Assembly (NCBI GenBank): GCA_965238045.1
Contig: CBDEGU010000005.1
Coordinates: 1 to 64,000 of the forward strand
Length of the DNA stretch: 64,000 bases
Source: CBDEGU01 sp965238045
GTDB taxonomy: Bacteria > Acidobacteriota > Terriglobia > Bryobacterales > UBA6623
Direction: 5' to 3'
In this document: piece after piece, positions 26,911 to 36,001 of the stretch
How the letters are laid out: each line of letters begins with the position of its first letter
Position numbering within the stretch: the first letter of the stretch is position 1
Notes under the pieces: generated by a model
Database searches by the model: none
What the model was told of the DNA's origin: nothing
Seen by the model: the letters and a program-made list of their open reading frames with translations, nothing else
Program-made: the position numbers and the translations under genes

Positions 26911-28200
26911 GTGAAGAAACGATATCACATTCTGGATTCCGCGAAGCAACAGCCAGTCAGCCCCAACGACCTCACCCGCCTGCTCAGCCAAAACTCCCAA
27001 CTCATGCTGCCCTTGGTTGAACTGGTCGAGCAGTGCCGCGGAGCCGTCGACGAGGTTATCGACGTCACCGGCCGCGCCGCCATTCAAGCCGTGCTGGAAC
27101 TGTCGGCGCAGCAAGTTACCGGTGGAAAACTTTCCCAGCCCGGCAAGAAGCGCCGCGGCGATGTGGTCCGCTGGGGCCGCCAGCCCGGTCGCGTCAAGCT
27201 CAGCAACCGCAAACTGCGCGTCAGCAAACCCAGACTGCGCAAACGCTCCGGCGGCGAGGTCAAAGTGCCCGCTTACGAAGCGATGCAGGACGACGAACGC
27301 CTCGGCGCGCGCATGCTCGACATTCTGATGAAGGGCGTCTCGACGCGCAACTATGCCGGGGTGATTGGCGCAATGGCCGGCACGGCCGGGGTGTCGAAAT
27401 CCGCCGTCAGCCGGGAGGCAGTCGAGGCCGCCGAAAAGAGCATCGACGAAGTGCTCACGCGGCGCCTGGATGAGTTGGATCTGCTGGTGATCTACGTGGA
27501 CGGTTTGATCTTCGCAGATCATGTAGTGCTTGCAGCGGTGGGCGTAGACCGTCAGGGCAACAAACATGTGCTGGGATTGCAGCACGCCGCCACTGAGAGC
27601 ACAGCCGCCGCCGAAGACTTGCTGAGGGGCATGGTCGAGCGGGGAGTATCGACGGAGAAAAACAGGCTCTTCGTGCTCGATGGATCGAAGGCCCTGCGGG
27701 CGGCGGTGCGGCGGGTCTTCGGCAAAGTTCCGGTGCAGCGCTGCCGTGCTCACAAGCTGCGCAATGTCGTCGAGCGGCTGCCTAAGGCCGAGCGCGATCA
27801 GGCCAAAGCGGCGATCCGGGCCGCCTGGCGGCTGGGAGCCCAAGATGGACAAGCGCGGCTGGAGAAGCTAGCCCAGTGGTACGAGGGTGACTGGCCCGAG
27901 GCGGCGGTGAGTTTGCGCGAAGGCATGGAGGAGTGTTTCACCATCAACCGCCTGGGTGCGCCGCCGTCGCTGCATCGCTGCCTGGCGACGACGAACATCG
28001 TCGAGTCTCCTAACGCCGGGGTGCGGCGGAGAACGCGGCGAGTGACCCGCTGGAAGGACGCGGCCATGGTGTGTCGCTGGGCCACGGCTGCATTCCTCGA
28101 TACCGAGAAAAGCTTCCGCAAGATCATGGGTTACAAGGATCTGTGGATGCTCGACGCCATCCTCAATCCGGCCAAGGCCACAGCAGCAAAGGCTGCCTAG
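26911..28200 (+). CDS. IS256-family (mutator-type) transposase
   Basis: A 429-residue DDE transposase starting at GTG. Catalytic residues are visible in LVIYVDGLIF (first D), LFVLDGSKAL (second D) and TTNIVESPN (E), with the C/H-rich QRCRAHKLRNV block between. The length is normal and there are no lesions. It inserted in the same direction as hsdS and disrupts it. It is the likely source of trans-acting transposase for element 1 only if it recognises those diverged ends, which is doubtful. Confidence 0.95.
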   Translation: MKKRYHILDSAKQQPVSPNDLTRLLSQNSQLMLPLVELVEQCRGAVDEVIDVTGRAAIQAVLELSAQQVTGGKLSQPGKKRRGDVVRWGRQPGRVKLSNRKLRVSKPRLRKRSGGEVKVPAYEAMQDDERLGARMLDILMKGVSTRNYAGVIGAMAGTAGVSKSAVSREAVEAAEKSIDEVLTRRLDELDLLVIYVDGLIFADHVVLAAVGVDRQGNKHVLGLQHAATESTAAAEDLLRGMVERGVSTEKNRLFVLDGSKALRAAVRRVFGKVPVQRCRAHKLRNVVERLPKAERDQAKAAIRAAWRLGAQDGQARLEKLAQWYEGDWPEAAVSLREGMEECFTINRLGAPPSLHRCLATTNIVESPNAGVRRRTRRVTRWKDAAMVCRWATAAFLDTEKSFRKIMGYKDLWMLDAILNPAKATAAKAA

Positions 28201-28573
28201 TACAATGCTCTTTTACGCCGCCGCCCTACAAACCCTCAACTACGATTGGGACACTCTCGATATATCTCAACGTTTCTGAACAGCTCGGTTGCGCGGCAAC
28301 ATGCTGAGATCGTCGCAGTCGGCAATGCGCAGAAGACGGTCACGCTGAGAGAACTCTCGAGGTTCCCGATCGCGCTTCCCTCGCCGACGGAACAAAGTGA
28401 CATCTGTAACAGAATCGCGGCGGCAGAACAGGCGGAGGATCGCCAGATGCGAATACTTGGGGCGTTCACTGCTCTGAAGCGCGGCCTCATGCAAGACCTC
28501 GTCACCGGCCGCGTCCGGGTTTCGACATTCCAACAGGCTAAGCCCGAGTAGTGACATGACATGGAGATAGCAT

Positions 28574-29029
28574 ATGGCTCTCGACACAAGTGCGGTTGTC
28601 TCGTTGCTAGGCGCGGCATTTTCAGTGGGCTCGGCAATCTGGATACACACACGACAACTCAAACTACAGCTTTTCGAGAAGCGGCTGGCCGTCTACGATG
28701 CGGCGTGTGCTTTTCTGGCCCACCCCTTGCAGCACGGACGGCCGCATGAGATGAGCCAATGTCACGATTTTCGGCGAGATACCCGGAATGCGACGTTCTT
28801 GTTCGGCCCGGAGATCGAGCGACTTCTCGATCGTATATACCGTAAGGCCCTAGAGTACAGGGCCAAGTACAAGGCTTGGGATGGAAAACTCGATGGCGAT
28901 CCGGCGAAAGAGGTCCTCAACGAACAGCAATTGCAGTGCGATCAGGAACTAGACAAACTCTCGAAACCCGTACGCAGAGAGTTCCGAAAATACCTTAAGC
29001 TTACGCAAATCGGACCGGAATTTGATTGA
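28574..29029 (+). CDS. Small membrane-anchored protein of unknown function in the restriction locus
   Basis: 151 residues. One N-terminal membrane segment (VVSLLGAAFSVGSAIWIH) is followed by a soluble, charged helical part (LKLQLFEKRLAVYDAACAFL; ATFLFGPEIERLLDRIYRKA). It lies between hsdS and hsdR in the same direction, 22 bases after hsdS and 13 bases before hsdR. I do not recognise the family. Position suggests an accessory role or a small cargo gene. It has no lesion, unlike hsdM, hsdS and hsdR around it. Confidence 0.65.
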   Translation: MALDTSAVVSLLGAAFSVGSAIWIHTRQLKLQLFEKRLAVYDAACAFLAHPLQHGRPHEMSQCHDFRRDTRNATFLFGPEIERLLDRIYRKALEYRAKYKAWDGKLDGDPAKEVLNEQQLQCDQELDKLSKPVRREFRKYLKLTQIGPEFD

Positions 29030-29042
29030 GCAAAGCTAACTC

Positions 29043-32000
29043 ATGCCCCATGGCCCCGAGCAAATCTTCTCCGTCACCCCCGCCATCGACACACTAGTGG
29101 GCATGGGGTACAACTTCGTCCCGCAGCAAGAGAACGAACTCGCCCGCGACGGGCTCAATCAGGTCATCTTCCGCGACAAGTTTCTCCAAGCCGTCCAGCG
29201 GCTCAACAACGCGCCGAAAGATGTCGCCCGCGCCTGCTACAACGAGCTGCTCGCCGTCCAAGACAACGAGCAGTGGACGCGCATCCTTCGCGGCGACTAC
29301 AGCCGCTCGGTCCCCGGCCAGACGGAGAAAAAGACGATCAAGCTAATCGACTTCCTGCATCCGGAAAACAACGACTTCACCGTCACCGAAGAACTCACCG
29401 TCGTCGCCCAGAAGACGCGCCGTGCCGACCTTGTCATCTACGTGAACAGCATCCCGCTGGTGGTGATCGAGTGCAAGAGCCCGCTCTCGCACAAGGATAA
29501 GACCGGCCAGGCGTTCGACCAGATCAAGCAGTACGAGCAGCAGATCCCGCGGCTGTTCTACTCGAACGTCTTCTCGATCGTGACGAACGGCGTCCACGTG
29601 CTCTACGGCCCGACCGGCGCCGCGAGCCACCACTGGAGCAGTTGGAAAGACCCCTGGCCGCGCACCGACGCCGAGTTCGACAACGACTTTGGAAAGGGGC
29701 TGTGGTGCCTGCTCGCGCCCGAGCGGCTGCTCGACATCGTGGCGCACTTCATCGTCTTCGAGCGCGACCCGAATACGGGCAAAGCGGTCAAGAAGATGTG
29801 CCGCTACCAGCAGTACCGCGCCGTGAACAAGATCGTCGAGCGGGTGGTTGAGGGCCGGCAGAAACGTGGGCTGGTGTGGCATACGCAGGGCTCGGGCAAG
29901 TCGCTGACGATGGTGTTCGCGGCGCTCAAGCTCAAGACTCACCGCACGATTGACCATTCGGGCGACCATCCGGCGCTGGCTAACCCTAACCTGCTCGTGC
30001 TGACCGACCGCATTCAGTTGGACGACCAGCTTGCGCGAACGTTCGCGGCGTGCGGCGTTAGGAATCCGAAACAGATCAAGCGGGGGACGCAACTGCACGA
30101 TGAGCTGCATTCGAAGAAGGAGGGCCTGACGCTGTTGTCGATGATCTTCAAGTTCCAAGGCTCGGTGAGGCCGGTGGCGAACAGCGAGGACTGGATTCTG
30201 CTGGTGGATGAATGCCATCGCACGCAGGAAAAGGACCTGGGGGCGTATCTGCGTAAGACGTTGCCCAACGCCCGCTTTTTGGGTTCACGGGGACGCCCGT
30301 CCAGAAGAACGACCGCGACACCTACCGGAACTTCGGCGCGCCGGGCGAGGGGTATCTCGACCGCTATTCGATCGACGACGCCGTGGCGGACGGGGCGACG
30401 GTGCCGATCCGCTACACGGGCCGAATGACGAAGTGGCGCCTGGAAGGGGCGGAGATCGACATTCTGTTCGATCAGAAGTTTTCCGATCTGCCCGAGGAAC
30501 AGATCGAGCAGATCAAAAAGAGTGGGGCGACGTACGCACGGCTGGCGAAGCACGGCGAGCGGGTGGCCTTGCTGGCCTACGACATGTGGACCCACTACCG
30601 CGAGCATGCCTGGCCCGATGGCTTCAAGGCCCAAGTCGCCTGTCTTGATCGGGAAGCGGTGGTGCTCTACAAAGAGGCGCTCGACCGGGTGATCGCGAAG
30701 CATTTCGAGAAGACAGTGGGCTTATCACCGGAGAGCGCCGAGGCGAAGGCGCGCGAGTTCAGCGCCTGCGTCTACACGTCGAACCAGGAAGATGGCAAGC
30801 CCAGCGAAGACCCCTATGTGGAGCGGGTGCGCGGGCTGCTGCGCAAGCATGCGCTGAAGGACGATGACGAGAAGGACGTTGTCGACGCCTTCACGAAGGC
30901 AGGGCAGCCGCCGTATCTGATCCTCGTCTGCGACAAGCTGCTGACGGGTTTTGACGCGCCGATCGAGAGCGTAATGTATCTCGACAAGCCGCTGAAGGAA
31001 CACAACCTGCTCCAAGCGATCGCCAGGACGAACCGCGTGGCCGGTCCGCTGAAGCAGTACGGGCTGATCGTGGACTACATCGGCGTCACGAAGAACCTCG
31101 ACGAGGCGCTGGCAACCTATCGTGAGGCGGACGTCGAGAACGCCATGCGGGATCTGGAGGAGTTGACGGCGGCGCTCAAGGAGGCGTACGCCGAGGTAGT
31201 CCCGTATCTGAAGAAAGTGAGAATCGAGGACGGCCGGCGGTTCCTGGCGCGGATGAAGGATGAATACGACGCGTTGGTACAGGCGCTCGCGAGCGAGGAT
31301 CAGTGGCTGACGTTCGAGCGCAAGGCCAAGACGTTCATTCGGGCGTATGAGGCGGTGAGTCCGGACCCGGTTGTGCTGGAGTATCGCGAGGACCTGAAGT
31401 GGGTGGCGGGCTTCCTGCCTTACGGGACGCTGCACTTCGGGATGAAGGAAGGGGGATCGCTCCAGGACTACAGCGGCAAGATCCGCGAGATGCTCGATGA
31501 GCATCTACACGTGACGGGGATCAAGACGGTCGTCAAGCTGCGCCGGCTGACCGACCCCGAGTTTTGGACGGATTTCACGACGGCGGACAAGGACGAAAAG
31601 GAACTGAAGACGGCTGCGGTTCGCAAGACAGCGGAGCTGAAGAAGGAGCTGTCGGAGCGTGTCGCGGAGAACGAAGCGCGGTATGGGAGCTTCTCGGAAC
31701 GGCTGAGAGAGATCATCAAGAAGTTCGAAGAGGGTCTGCTGACGGCCGCGGAGAAGATCGAGATCTTGCGCAAGTTGGCGCAGGACCTCAAGGCGGAGGA
31801 GGAAGCGCACAAGGACACTGGCCTGACCCGCGAGGGTTTCGGTGTCCTGCGGATTCTAGAGACTCACAAATCGGACAGCGCGAGCCCCGATGCGAAGATA
31901 CTGGAGGCGGTCGCCGAGGAGATCGATGTGCTCTACCGGGACGACCAGACGGCCCCGCCGGGCTGGCATGAGAAGTCACAGTTGCGAAAGGGGCTGCGGC

Positions 32001-32101
32001 AGCAGGTGCGGCGGAAGGTTTTCGAGTTGGGGCTGGAGGATTGGAAGGGGATTCCGGCTCAGGTGGATGAGTATGCCGGTAAGCATTATGTGAAGATGTG
32101 A
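29043..32101 (+). pseudogene. hsdR: Type I restriction subunit HsdR, frameshifted in a T run
   Basis: Motor and nuclease subunit. The N-terminal nuclease domain is visible (ADLVIYVNSIPLVVIECKSP, the D...ExK motif), then the helicase: HTQGSGKSLT (Walker A) and LLVDECHRTQ (motif II). At 30276-30280 five T occur where six are expected: NARFFGFTGTP becomes NARFLGSRGRP and the frame closes at 30428. The next frame carries on from FGFTGTPVQKNDRDTYRNFG through the rest of the helicase (LLTGFDAPIESVMYLDK; QAIARTNRV) to 32101. Repaired length is about 1019 residues, normal for HsdR. It could be a homopolymer sequencing error. Confidence 0.88.
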
Positions 32102-32118
32102 GCGGACGGATAGTTTCG

Positions 32119-32529
32119 ATGACGTGGTGGGTCCAGAGGATAGAGGAAGGCAGGAAGACGGTCGAGGCGTTGCTGGCGGAACCGACGCTGGCATTCGACG
32201 AGCGCATAAGATCTCGATTGCCGGAAGAACCGGGCATCTACGCGATCTCGTTGACGAATTCGTCCTCGGGAGAGTTCCTCCGCGCCGGCCGAGCGAAGGG
32301 GCGCGGCGGTCTGCGTCAGCGGCTCTACCAGAACCACTTGATGGGGGATCAGGGGGGCAACCTGCGCACTCAGTTGGTTCGATACTCCGTGTGTGCGGAT
32401 CTCAACGAAGCGAAGCAGTGGATTAGGGAACACTGCGTTGTCCAAGTGCTAGAGGTTCGGAGCGAAAACACCATGGTCTGGGCCGAACACTTCATGCTGA
32501 GCGTGCTCAGGCCCAAGTATTCGGATTGA
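32119..32529 (+). CDS. GIY-YIG nuclease-like protein
   Basis: 136 residues from the ATG at 32119. A GTG at 32098 overlapping the hsdR stop would add seven residues. The opening PGIYAISLTNSSSGEFLRAG and then RGGLRQRLYQNHL follow the pattern of GIY-YIG domains (GIY strand, RxGLRxRL helix), and an E near the end (WAEHFML) may be the catalytic glutamate. The YIG half is changed to FLRAG, so activity is uncertain. It is tightly packed between hsdR and the peptidase gene. Confidence 0.6.
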   Translation: MTWWVQRIEEGRKTVEALLAEPTLAFDERIRSRLPEEPGIYAISLTNSSSGEFLRAGRAKGRGGLRQRLYQNHLMGDQGGNLRTQLVRYSVCADLNEAKQWIREHCVVQVLEVRSENTMVWAEHFMLSVLRPKYSD

Positions 32530-33305
32530 GCTTGAACGTATACATGCAAACTTTGCACATCGGAGAGCGAACGATTCCCTACCGTGTTCGATTTAGCGAC
32601 CGGGCCCGCAGAAAGCGGATTGTCGTCGAAGCCGGCCAGGTTGAAGTCGTGGCTCCGGTCAGTACTCCTATCGAGGGTCCGAGGGGCATTGAGGAGTTCA
32701 TCTGGTCGAAGCGTGCTTGGGTGTTCAATGCATTGGAGCAGTCGTTATCGAGGAACGGCTCTGAAGCCCGCCAGCGTTACCCCCGCCAGCGCTACCAAAG
32801 CGGAGCGAAGCTGATCTACCGCGGACGCCGGCTCATGCTCAAGATCAGCGCCGCGAATGTGCGCGATGTGCGGATCGAATGTCGCAGCCGTTTCCACGTT
32901 CAGGTTCCCCGCAAGCTCAGCGAAGCAGATCGGGAAAGACACGTTGCGCTGGCTTTCGACATCTGGCTCCGAGAACGGGCGCTTCGAGAGGCGACTCGCT
33001 TCGCCGGCCGCTACGCCAAGAAACTCGGTGTAGAGCCGGCGGGTGTCCAGCTTGGCAAGCAGAAGCGGATGTGGGGCACCTGCGGGAACGACCGCATCAT
33101 CCGCATCCACTGGCAACTGATCCAGGCGCCGGCGGCCGCCATGGAGTACGTCGTCGCCCACGAGGTCTGCCACCTCAAGTACCGCCACCACGACCCGGCC
33201 TTCTGGCGCGCGCTGGGCGGCATCATGCCCGACTGGCGCGAGAGGAAGGCGCTGCTCGAGGGTTGGGAGCGGGAAATAGGGCGCGGCTCGATGCGTCTGG
33301 GCTAA
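32526..33305 (+). CDS. YgjP-like (DUF45/WLM) zinc metallopeptidase
   Basis: 259 residues. The gluzincin motif is VVAHEVCHLKYRHHDPAFW: HExxH followed by a further His. The N-terminal beta region (TIPYRVRFSDRARRKRIVVE) is typical of YgjP proteins, which are very often found beside type I restriction genes. It starts 4 bases before the end of the preceding gene (TTG at 32526), so it is the last member of the same operon. No lesion seen. Its role in restriction systems is unknown. Confidence 0.85.
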   Translation: MSLNVYMQTLHIGERTIPYRVRFSDRARRKRIVVEAGQVEVVAPVSTPIEGPRGIEEFIWSKRAWVFNALEQSLSRNGSEARQRYPRQRYQSGAKLIYRGRRLMLKISAANVRDVRIECRSRFHVQVPRKLSEADRERHVALAFDIWLRERALREATRFAGRYAKKLGVEPAGVQLGKQKRMWGTCGNDRIIRIHWQLIQAPAAAMEYVVAHEVCHLKYRHHDPAFWRALGGIMPDWRERKALLEGWEREIGRGSMRLG

Positions 33306-33366
33306 GCATCAGGCGCAGACCTGGGCGACTCGATTCGTGGTACCCGCGAATCACGAACCAGCACGC

Positions 33367-33382
33367 AGGGATGTTCATCCCT
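33367..33382. terminator. Hairpin after the restriction operon
   Basis: AGGGAT-GTTC-ATCCCT, a perfect 6-bp stem 62 bases after the peptidase stop, between converging units. There is no T run, so a Rho-independent role is uncertain. Confidence 0.3.
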
Positions 33383-33430
33383 TGACCGGGTGCTCCCGTG
33401 AACTCGGCCCCATAAATGGTGGGCCGCGTC

Positions 33431-33827
33431 TTACCGGTTGCCGGTCAGTTGCAGGACGTCGGCCAACTTGTTTGGCTTCGGCTTCTCAAGTCCAGGTTGA
33501 TAGCCCAGTCGCCGCTGCGCTACCGGCGTCAAGCCGAAGGCATCGCAAAACGACCGGAAGCTAGCCCAGCTCCGGACTGCAACTTGATTTTCCGGGGACG
33601 GCTGGGTCCGGCCGTGTGCGTCGGTGTAGCAGAAGCCACGCTCGAGAAGGACCGCATCAGCCCGTTTAGCCCGTGAATATGCTTAGGCAAAGGGCCTCGA
33701 AAGCGGGCAGATTCAAGTCGTTCAGTAACCGTTCTCGCACCAAAAGTGGTCCCAAACGCCGCCAGAGGCCCTTGGCCTCATCGTCGAGATCCTTCGGCGG
33801 TCTTGGAGATTTCTTCAACGTTTTCAC
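33431..33827 (-). pseudogene. Phage terminase small subunit (P27 type), frameshifted
   Basis: A GTG at 33827 with AGGAG 8 bases upstream starts VKTLKKSPRPPKDLDDEAKG, then LWRRLGPLLVRERLLNDLNL, PAFEALCLS, and closes at 33666. One frame over, the text continues RADAVLLERGFCYTDAHGRT, QPSPENQVAVRSWASFRSFC, DAFGLTPVAQRRLGYQP to a stop at 33431. PPKxLDxEAKxLWRRL, NPAVxxxxxA-like and FGLTPxAxxRLG are hallmarks of P27-family small terminases, which select DNA for phage packaging. The frame change lies near 33666-33685. No large terminase is present in the window. Confidence 0.7.
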
Positions 33828-34096
33828 TGCGTTATCTCCTTTGGGTTTGCGCTCAGTCAGCCATCTCGTCTCGTCATCGTCGGGTATTTAGCTTCGTAAG
33901 CCCATCTGTTTCTCACTTTCGCCCCGCGCACGCGCGCTAGGATCGGTCTATCTTGCGAGTGTAAAATCCCTTGTGGCCGAACGGTTCCACAGTTTGGCGG
34001 CTCAGCTATTTGCCCCCCCCTCCCCACCGGCCGCCGTCGCCACCTCGTCCGGCACACACGCCGAGCAGTACGGCCTGCCTGCCCCCACCCCTCTCG
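33828..34096. other. Gap without a supported gene
   Basis: Between the terminase remnant and the small ORF. Contains a C8 run (34014-34021) but no reading frame with coding character on either strand. Confidence 0.3.
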
Positions 34097-34387
34097 TTAG
34101 GCTACTGCATGAGAAACTCCTTCGAGCGGTAGCTGTCGCTGTGTCATCGGTGCATCTGTCGTCACTGGCTTGGCTACCTGCTGGTGGTGCTGTGCTGCTG
34201 CTCTGGCTGTCGTCGGCACCAGGTAACCAGGCTGGCTGTCCTGCGCTCTCTCGCGGCGCTGGCGCTGTTGGACACGCTCTGCCCACTGGACCATCACCAG
34301 CGGCTGGCTGGCGCGGTTGGCGAGCACGTGCGCGGCTGAGTACCCGTTATTGGCCTCGTGCCGTGCTGTTCGCTTCCCGTTGACCAT
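34097..34387 (-). CDS. Small Gln-rich hypothetical protein of the island
   Basis: 96 residues (MVNGKRTARHEANNGYSAAH ...) with AGGA 8 bases before the ATG. It is rich in Gln, Ala and Arg and has no recognisable domain. It lies in the same direction as the island genes, between the iteron-like repeats and the small terminase, where satellites often carry short accessory genes. Whether it is real is uncertain. Confidence 0.35.
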   Translation of the reverse strand: MVNGKRTARHEANNGYSAAHVLANRASQPLVMVQWAERVQQRQRRERAQDSQPGYLVPTTARAAAQHHQQVAKPVTTDAPMTQRQLPLEGVSHAVA

Positions 34388-34404
34388 GTGATCGTCCTAC
34401 TCAG

Positions 34405-34522
34405 GGGTGCAGGGTGCAGGGTTGTGCACCTTTTTTCCATATATTCACGCGAGAGAGATATACAGTAGTGTTAATGGTAAAACCGCCAAAAACCCTGCAC
34501 CCTGCACCGAACCCTGCACCCC
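34405..34522. repeat. Iteron-like repeats flanking an AT-rich core: candidate replication origin
   Basis: Left block 34406-34423 has two TGCAGGG units; right block 34491-34508 is its exact 18-bp inverse with two CCCTGCA units, and a third follows at 34512-34518. Between them lie about 60 bp that begin TTTTTTCCATATATTC and stay AT-rich for this genome. The right block abuts the stop codon of the D5 helicase gene. In SaPI-type islands the origin has this form and place: iterons on both sides of an AT-rich stretch just downstream of the replication gene. Confidence 0.55.
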
Positions 34523-36001
34523 TTACCCGTTCTTGGGGCTGACGCGACCGTAAAACATGCCAGCCTTCCGCTTGTGTTTGGTGAAGCCACAGCGCAGCAG
34601 CCTTTGCGCAAACGCCTTCTCTGTCAGTTGGTGCTCGCCGGTCTCACCCGTCCAGGTGCGATATTCGTGATAGGCGTCACGCAAACGCACTTCGCCATCG
34701 CTACCGATGTCGCTCTCGTCAATGAACCGCGCCACCTGGTTCTCGCTTGCGCGATACTCATCCGTCGCGGCGGTGACCTGCTCCGGCGGCTTGAGCCGGT
34801 TCTTCCGCCAGTCGAGACAGCCCATCACGGACCAGCGCAAAATGCCGGGTAGTTCGGTCGCGATTAGCGACTTCAAAAAGTCCGGGTCCGTCTCTTTTTC
34901 GGAAAATGTGTAGTGGAACGGGATCAACCGGATGCGCCGCCACATCGCCAGATCTGATCCACGCACGCGCGGTAGGTGGTTCGTCGCAAGCCAGAGTTTG
35001 AATTCGGGTTGAAAGTCAAACCACTCGCCGCGCATGAACCGGGCCGTGATCGTATCGCCGCCGGTCAGGCCCTTGATCCTGCTCTCGGCAAGCCGCCGAT
35101 TCTCATCCGTCTCGATCGCCGCCACGAACCGCCGACCTTGAAGTCGGGCGATATCATTGGGTATGCCGTCGTTGCGCTTAGCTAGAAGTGTGTCGCTCGG
35201 GCTCATCAACGAATAGTCGCCTAGAAGGTGCAACACGGCCTCGATCAGCGTGCTTTTTCCGTTTTGCCCGTCACCGTGGAGCATAAATAAGCACTGTTCG
35301 GAAACGCTCGCACTGAACGAGTACCCGATGGCTCGCTGCACGAAATTGATTAGCTCTTGATCCCGCTCGAAGATCTTCGACAAGAACCGCAACCACTGGG
35401 AGCAGTTCGCGCCCCGATCGTACGCGGTAGGCACGAGCTTGGTGATCAGGTCTTCGCGACGATGTTTTTGCAACTCGCCGGTGCGAAGGTCGAGTGTGCC
35501 GTTTCCCGTGTTGAGTAACATCCCGTCCGTGTCGAGCGCGTCTGGTTGAATTACCAGCGCAGCGTTTGTCGCGGCCAGCGCCACCATAGCGTCTAGCCGA
35601 GCTTTAGATTCACACTTGAACGCGTGTGTGGCGACGCGCTTGCGCTCGTCTTGGTCGTCGATCTTGCCGGCAAGAGCGTACCGCTCTCGCACGATCTCGG
35701 CAGCCTTCCGATAGACAGCCCCGGTGTCGTCGATTTTCCATCGCTGCCCGTCCCAGGCCATCCATTTATTCCATGCCGGGCAGTAGCGCAGCTCGTCGCC
35801 GTGCCATGTGGCTAGCAACTCGGAATTGCCGAGATCCGTCTTGTGGAAGCGCTGCAAGTCCGCGAGCCGCGGATCGTCTGGCGACACTGCGGGCTGCTGC
35901 TTGAACCGGGGCGCTTCGACAGGCACTGGTGTCGGGTTTGACGCTTCCCGCTCGCGCATCCGGTAGGCCACGGCGCGTCGTCTGAATACTTCCGGCTTCA
36001 C
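34523..36001 (-). CDS. D5/P4-type replicative helicase (SF3), phage or satellite origin
   Basis: 492 residues. The N-terminal half has the D5_N pattern (LLATWHGDELRYCPAWNKWM; MLLNTGNGTLDLRTGEL). The helicase core has Walker A GDGQNGKST, then RRFVAAIETDE, FKLWLATNHLPRV and WRRIRLIPF, the usual order in P4/D5 primase-helicases. It starts inside the stop of the primase gene (ATGA), so the two are translationally coupled and may act as a split primase-helicase. It ends at the iteron-like repeats. No lesion seen. Confidence 0.9.
   Translation of the reverse strand: MKPEVFRRRAVAYRMREREASNPTPVPVEAPRFKQQPAVSPDDPRLADLQRFHKTDLGNSELLATWHGDELRYCPAWNKWMAWDGQRWKIDDTGAVYRKAAEIVRERYALAGKIDDQDERKRVATHAFKCESKARLDAMVALAATNAALVIQPDALDTDGMLLNTGNGTLDLRTGELQKHRREDLITKLVPTAYDRGANCSQWLRFLSKIFERDQELINFVQRAIGYSFSASVSEQCLFMLHGDGQNGKSTLIEAVLHLLGDYSLMSPSDTLLAKRNDGIPNDIARLQGRRFVAAIETDENRRLAESRIKGLTGGDTITARFMRGEWFDFQPEFKLWLATNHLPRVRGSDLAMWRRIRLIPFHYTFSEKETDPDFLKSLIATELPGILRWSVMGCLDWRKNRLKPPEQVTAATDEYRASENQVARFIDESDIGSDGEVRLRDAYHEYRTWTGETGEHQLTEKAFAQRLLRCGFTKHKRKAGMFYGRVSPKNG

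Larger units (their letters stand above)
26811..28258 (+). mobile_element. IS256-family element 2, intact, with 8-bp target duplication
   Basis: Bounded by direct repeats GATATATC at 26803-26810 and 28259-28266. Its ends are imperfect inverted repeats: GAGATTGTCCCGAATC-TAG on the left against GAGAGTGTCCCAATCGTAG on the right, with AGGGCGGCGG further in on both sides. 1448 bp. The transposase frame is whole, so the element may be active. It is about 10 bp longer than element 1 and diverged from it. Confidence 0.93.
25806..28551 (+). pseudogene. hsdS: Type I specificity subunit HsdS, split by an IS256-family element
   Basis: HsdS reads the DNA target through two recognition domains joined by coiled-coil spacers. 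The first part (25806-26810) has recognition domain 1 (GWHWTALEEIAADLPNPIVD), a conserved spacer helix (PLPEQKKIAEILGSVDEAIQ) and the start of domain 2 (EIPEAWDVVLLGEVC). It breaks at ESRYI. The rest (28267-28551) resumes as STFLNSSVARQHAEIVAVGN ... LSRFPIALPSPTEQSDI. Removing the element and one duplication rejoins an exact in-frame gene of 429 residues. As it stands no functional HsdS can be made. Confidence 0.92.

Noticed and set aside
34405..34522. TGCAGGG repeats as a CRISPR array
   Set aside because: Units are 7 bp, partly adjacent, and face each other across an AT-rich core; there are no unique spacers and no cas genes.
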